Below are positions 60,551 through 64,000 of a stretch of 64,000 bases of DNA, in pieces. The position numbers were made by a program, and so were the translations under genes. The notes under the pieces were generated by a model that was not told the origin of the DNA, did not search any database, and saw nothing but the letters and a program-made list of their open reading frames with translations. How positions within the stretch are numbered: position 1 is the first letter of the stretch; each line of letters begins with the position of its first letter. This DNA comes from Fimbriiglobus ruber (lineage in GTDB: Bacteria; Planctomycetota; Planctomycetia; Gemmatales; Gemmataceae): assembly GCF_002197845.1 (NCBI RefSeq), contig NZ_NIDE01000018.1:106902-170901 (forward strand), read 5' to 3'.

Positions 60551-61681
60551 ATGCGCCTACTCCGTTCCGACACCGATCCTGTCCGCGACAAGTTCGCCGC
60601 GGCCCGCCAGGAACTGTCGTCCGCCCTCATCGAGCGCGAGGACGAGATCGACCTCGTTCTCACCGCCCTGGTCGCCAACGAGCACGTCCTCCTCGTGGGC
60701 CCACCCGGGTCGGCCAAGAGCCTTCTACTCGACTCCGTCCTGTCCTGGACGGGCGGATCGAAGTTCTCGATCCTGCTCACGAAATTCACCACGGTGGAGG
60801 AGGTGATGGGGCCGGTCAGTCTGGCCGCACTAAAGGAGGACAAGTACCTGCGGGTTACGGCGGGCAAGCTACCGGAGGCCGAGTTCGCGTACCTGGACGA
60901 GGTGTTCAAGGCGTCGTCGGCGATCCTGAACACCCTGCTCCGGATGTTGAACGAGCGGGCGTACGACGCCGGCGACGGGGTCGCCCGCACGGTGCCCCTG
61001 AAGCTGTGCCTGGCCGCGAGCAACGAGTGGGCGGCGCCCGACACCGGGAAGGAACTCGCGGCGATCGCCGACCGCTTCCTGCTCCGGAAAACGGTCGCCC
61101 CGATCCGGTCCCAGGCCGGCCGCCAGAAACTCCTTTGGACCCGCGACCACGCCCCGCGGTTGTCGACCACGATCACCCCGGCCGAGGTCGGGCAGGCGCG
61201 GCTCCGGGCCCTCACCCTGCCGTGGGCGGACGACGCGAAAGACGCCCTCGAAACCGTCCTCAAGGAACTCGCGAAGGAGGGCGTCCAGCCGGGCGACCGG
61301 CGGCAGTTCAAGACCGTCGGGGTGGTCCAGGCGTTCGCGTACCTGACCGGGGCCGACGAGGTCCGGCCCGAGCACCTGGAGGTCGCCCAGCACTGCCTGT
61401 GGGACGACCCGGGCGAGCAGCCGCAGGCGGCCGCCCGGGTGATCGCCCGGGTCGCCAACCCGACCGGCATGCGGGTCACCCAACTCCTGCTCGAAGTCGA
61501 ACAGATGCTGGCCGCGGCCGACGTCCGCGACCTGGCCGACGCGGCCAAGGCCGCCGCCAAGCTGGCCGAGATCGACCGGCAACTGGCGGCCCTGAAGGGC
61601 AACGGGCGGGTCGACAAGGCCCGCGGGTATGTGAAGGAGCAGCTCAAGAAGCTCAAGCTCGCCAGCATCGAGGCCGTCTGA
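60551..61681 (+). CDS. MoxR/RavA-type AAA+ ATPase
   Basis: 376 residues; GAGGA lies 8 bp before ATG 60551. Walker A GPPGSAKS (50-57), Walker B FAYLDEVFKAS, sensor region LAASNEWAAPDTGKEL and arginine ADRFLLRK. This is the RavA-like MoxR branch, whose members act with a VWA partner as chaperone-like remodellers; the partner candidate follows at 61965. The IS1380 element inserted about 50 bp upstream has replaced the native promoter region. Confidence 0.9.
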   Translation: MRLLRSDTDPVRDKFAAARQELSSALIEREDEIDLVLTALVANEHVLLVGPPGSAKSLLLDSVLSWTGGSKFSILLTKFTTVEEVMGPVSLAALKEDKYLRVTAGKLPEAEFAYLDEVFKASSAILNTLLRMLNERAYDAGDGVARTVPLKLCLAASNEWAAPDTGKELAAIADRFLLRKTVAPIRSQAGRQKLLWTRDHAPRLSTTITPAEVGQARLRALTLPWADDAKDALETVLKELAKEGVQPGDRRQFKTVGVVQAFAYLTGADEVRPEHLEVAQHCLWDDPGEQPQAAARVIARVANPTGMRVTQLLLEVEQMLAAADVRDLADAAKAAAKLAEIDRQLAALKGNGRVDKARGYVKEQLKKLKLASIEAV

Positions 61682-61768
61682 GCGGGCGCCAGCCAGCTCG
61701 ACTGTGACCGGCGTGGGGACCCGTGGAGGGGACCACGCCGTGTTCGTTTCCCCACCTTGAAGGAGTTC

Positions 61769-61922
61769 GTGTCCCCTCCCCAGCGATCCCACCCCGACTG
61801 GCCGCTCGTTGTGGCCAACGGGCCGGGCGTCAACAAGACCGTCCGGCTCGTCGCGTTCGTCGGCCGGGGGGCATCCGGCCGGACCGGATCCGGTGCGCCA
61901 CTACCCCACCCTTGTTCCTAAA
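61769..61922 (+). pseudogene. PAPS-reductase-like N-terminal remnant
   Basis: GTG 61769 with AAGGAG upstream opens WPLVVANGPGVNKTVRLVAF, the P-loop-like start of a phosphoadenosine-phosphosulfate reductase-type family (G-x-G-V-N-S-T). The next motif GIRPDRIRCATT is in another frame; a G6 run at 61866-61871 is one short. Only about 50 codons remain before the TAA. Confidence 0.45.
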
Positions 61923-61964
61923 CGTCCCGTGACGGACACCATCTGAACCCCCAACGGAGGAGGT

Positions 61965-62810
61965 ATGGACCCGAAGGAGTTGCTCAAACTGCTCGACCTC
62001 GACGGCCGGCCGCCGGATCGCCCGGTGGATTCCGGCGCGGTGGTGGCGGTCCCCTCGACCGCCACCAGGGTCGACGCCGGCCCGACCGCCCTGGTGGTCG
62101 ACGCCTGGGGACTGCGGCGGGGCCGCGACCTGCTCGCCGAGAGCGACCGGCTCAAGCGGGCCGGGACCGACGCGTTCGCCGCCGCCGACTTCTTCACGGC
62201 GGCGTTCGACCCGGACCCGCGGTTGAACGAGACCTGTGCCGACCCGCGGCGGCACCAGTTCCTGACCCACCTGCTGGGGACGCCCGAGTACCGCGCCCTG
62301 CACGCCGCGACCCGGCTCGACGACACCGCCGCCGGGATCGCCGCCACCCACTTCGCCGAACAGTTTGCCAACCTGAAACCGGAGGAAACGAGCGAGACCT
62401 CGCACGGAGCGGGTGACTCGTCGGGCGACGAGATGGCGACCCTGCGGGCGGTCGGCCGCGCCGTGGCCGAGGCCGGCAAGGAGGTGGCCGCGTTGCACGA
62501 CGCGGCGGCCGGGCTCGGGATGGGACGGGGACGCCCGGCCGCCACGACCCGGCGGCCGTCGCGGCCCTGTTCCAGAGGGTCCGCGGCGACCCCGCGCTGC
62601 GGCGGATCTGCGACCTGGCCGGCCGGTTCCGGCGGGTCGCCCAGTCGAAGCAGCGGATGAAGGTGACCCACGGGCTGGACGACGTGGTCGGGGTCGAGCC
62701 GGGCGGGGACGTCGGCCGCCTGCTGCCCGCCGAGCTGGCCAAGCTCGTGGTCCCCGAACTGGAACTCGACACCCTGCGGCGAATCGTTGAGCGCCAGGCC
62801 CTGTGTCGCG
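61965..62810 (+). CDS. ViaA-like partner of MoxR, 5' exon, interrupted by intron
   Basis: Starts at ATG 61965 after CGGAGGAGG. Two frames join by adding one C near 62526 (GGACGGGG to GGACCGGGG), giving GLGMGPGTPGRHDP. The second part (ICDLAGRFRRVAQSKQRM, GGDVGRLLPAELAKLVVPEL, RRIVERQALCR) resembles the region before the VWA domain in ViaA-type proteins. The VWA domain itself lies beyond the intron and outside the window. Function would be as MoxR partner; splicing of the intron would restore the message. Confidence 0.65.
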
Positions 62811-64000
62811 GTGTGACTCGTTCGCTGGAAACGGCTGCGTAAGCAGTCGGGATCAGCGGCACCGTGCTTCGGCACGGTGACAACTTCATTCCTGTGCGGG
62901 TGCGACTCCCGCCCCTCCTGATGCGGAGGTGATGCACTGGCCCCAGGGTCGCGACTGACCATCAACCCCTGAAGCGGGCCCGAACGGCGGTTACCCGGAA
63001 CTCGACCGGGAATCCCGCCTAGCACGGCTGGGTATGGGTAGGAACACGAACTTGCGTCCGAATCGCCGTCAAGCGCTACGAGCCTACGCGAGTTATGGGC
63101 TCGGTCCAAAACGGGCATGGTGAACGGTGGGGTCTTCACGGCGACACCCACACGCATCCACAAAGTAACCCGGCGAATAGCAAGGCCCTTCACCCAGCAC
63201 ACGACCGGAATGAGGAACGAAGTAACCCCCGTCGAGCTCTCCGGGCGCAACACGCCCGGAGCAAGTGTCAACCGCACGCCCGGCGGGGGAAGGATTGCCC
63301 AAGAAGCCAACGCCTCGGGGAAAGCCCGGGGATACGCAGACGTGGGCACGGTTACTCGGAAGGTAGGGTCGCGAAGCAGGAGTACACAAACTATGAACAC
63401 GGACCTCAATCCGATGTATAGGTGGGAGGCGCTCCCGTGGCGCCAAATCGAACGGGACGTCTTCAAGCTCCAGAAGCGGATCTACCGAGCCTCGGCCCGA
63501 GGCGACAGTCAGACGGTTCGCACGCTCCAGAGACTCATGATCAACAACCGGGCGGCCAAACTGCTCGCCGTTCGTCGCGTCACTCAAGACAACCGGGGGA
63601 AGAACACCGCCGGGGTTGATGGGGTCAGCGCGCTGGCCCCGGAAGACCGTCTGGAGTTGGCCGATGGCCTCAAGGTCGGGGCCGAGGCCACGCCCGTGCG
63701 CCGGGTCTACATTCCCAAGCCGGGGAGTGAAGAACTTCGGCCCCTGGGCATTCCGACGCTGCACGACCGCGCGCTGCAGACGCTGGTGCGGTTCGCCCTG
63801 GAACCCGAATGGGAAGCCAGGTTCGAGCCCAACAGCTACGGGTTCCGCCCGGGACGGTCCTGCTGGGATGCGATCGGAGCGATCTTCCAATCCGTCTCGA
63901 AGATGGACAAGTACGTCCTCGACGCCGACATCGCGAAGTGCTTCGACCGCATCGACCATGACGCGCTGCTCAAGAAGGTCAACGCTGGCCCGACCATCAC
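62811..64000 (+). mobile_element. Group II intron, 5' part
   Basis: The host frame stops matching at 62810, and the new sequence begins GTGTGACTCG, fitting the GUGYG 5' end of group II introns. 580 bases of structured, high-GC RNA region precede an internal reverse transcriptase gene. Domains V/VI and the 3' exon are outside the window. Confidence 0.8.
63393..64000 (+). CDS. ltrA: Group II intron reverse transcriptase/maturase, partial
   Basis: 202 codons visible from ATG 63393, open to the window end. RT motifs: NRAAKLLAVRRVTQDNRGKN with TAGVDGV (RT1), RRVYIPKPGSEELRPLGIPT and YGFRPGRSCWDAI (RT2), and YVLDADIAKCFDRIDHDALL with the first catalytic Asp (RT3). The YADD motif and maturase domain are outside. 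It works in splicing and mobility of its own intron. Confidence 0.9.
   Translation, partial: MNTDLNPMYRWEALPWRQIERDVFKLQKRIYRASARGDSQTVRTLQRLMINNRAAKLLAVRRVTQDNRGKNTAGVDGVSALAPEDRLELADGLKVGAEATPVRRVYIPKPGSEELRPLGIPTLHDRALQTLVRFALEPEWEARFEPNSYGFRPGRSCWDAIGAIFQSVSKMDKYVLDADIAKCFDRIDHDALLKKVNAGPTI

Noticed and set aside
1..64000. tRNA, rRNA or CRISPR arrays
   Set aside because: None was recognised on either strand by eye; a tRNAscan or Infernal run would be needed to exclude divergent ones.

Overview
The window is about 65% GC and reads as a planctomycete of the Gemmataceae type. The evidence is a DUF1587/1595/1592/1588/1585 haem protein followed by a DUF1552 protein, two very large membrane Ser/Thr kinases (one with TPRs, one with WD40 repeats), an ECF-like sigma factor beside a kinase, multi-domain glycosyltransferases, and a giant FG-GAP/YD-repeat protein. 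The assignment is inferred from protein content only.

Layout. 1-4.2 kb: a hybrid-type sensor histidine kinase cut by the window edge, then a divergent NAD(P)-binding SDR and DUF1990-TspO pair. 4.2-6.2 kb: decayed genes, including PAS-domain fragments. 6.25-10.2 kb: Ser/Thr kinase with TPRs. 10.2-12.9 kb: a decayed copy of the DUF1592 gene start, a dispersed repeat and an ISNCY/IS1202-type element with a 19-bp target duplication. 13.2-18.2 kb: a 1,663-aa protein with several glycosyltransferase domains and a methyltransferase. 18.4-35.1 kb: a polymorphic-toxin-like locus. It holds an 8.3-kb Rhs/YD gene, a low-GC beta-propeller gene, and a truncated second Rhs 3' end carrying a HINT domain, a candidate toxin and a candidate immunity gene. 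Two inverted copies of one ISKra4-like element, each with its own 8-bp duplication, have landed in it. 35.1-39.5 kb: an IS graveyard (IS1380, IS66 accessory relic, a second ISKra4-like element, IS21 relic). 39.5-42.2 kb: a GT2-FkbM-GT4 gene with an amber stop. 42.6-46.7 kb: DUF1592 and DUF1552 genes. 47.3-52 kb: sigma factor and WD40 kinase. 52-58.6 kb: small genes, relics and an IS66 element. 58.6-60.5 kb: an intact IS1380. 60.5-64 kb: a MoxR/RavA-type ATPase and its ViaA-like partner, which is interrupted by a group II intron whose reverse transcriptase runs off the window.

A recurrent oddity is single-base loss of G or C in at least eleven otherwise well-conserved genes, mostly in homopolymers. 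Either the assembly has homopolymer undercalls or many genes are really broken. Coordinates of frameshifted genes are given for the whole reconstructed gene.

The most interesting locus is 18.4-35.1 kb. An expressed-looking Rhs protein sits next to a displaced C-terminal cassette (HINT, toxin candidate, immunity candidate) that shares about 1.4 kb of near-identical core sequence, the arrangement expected for tip replacement by recombination.
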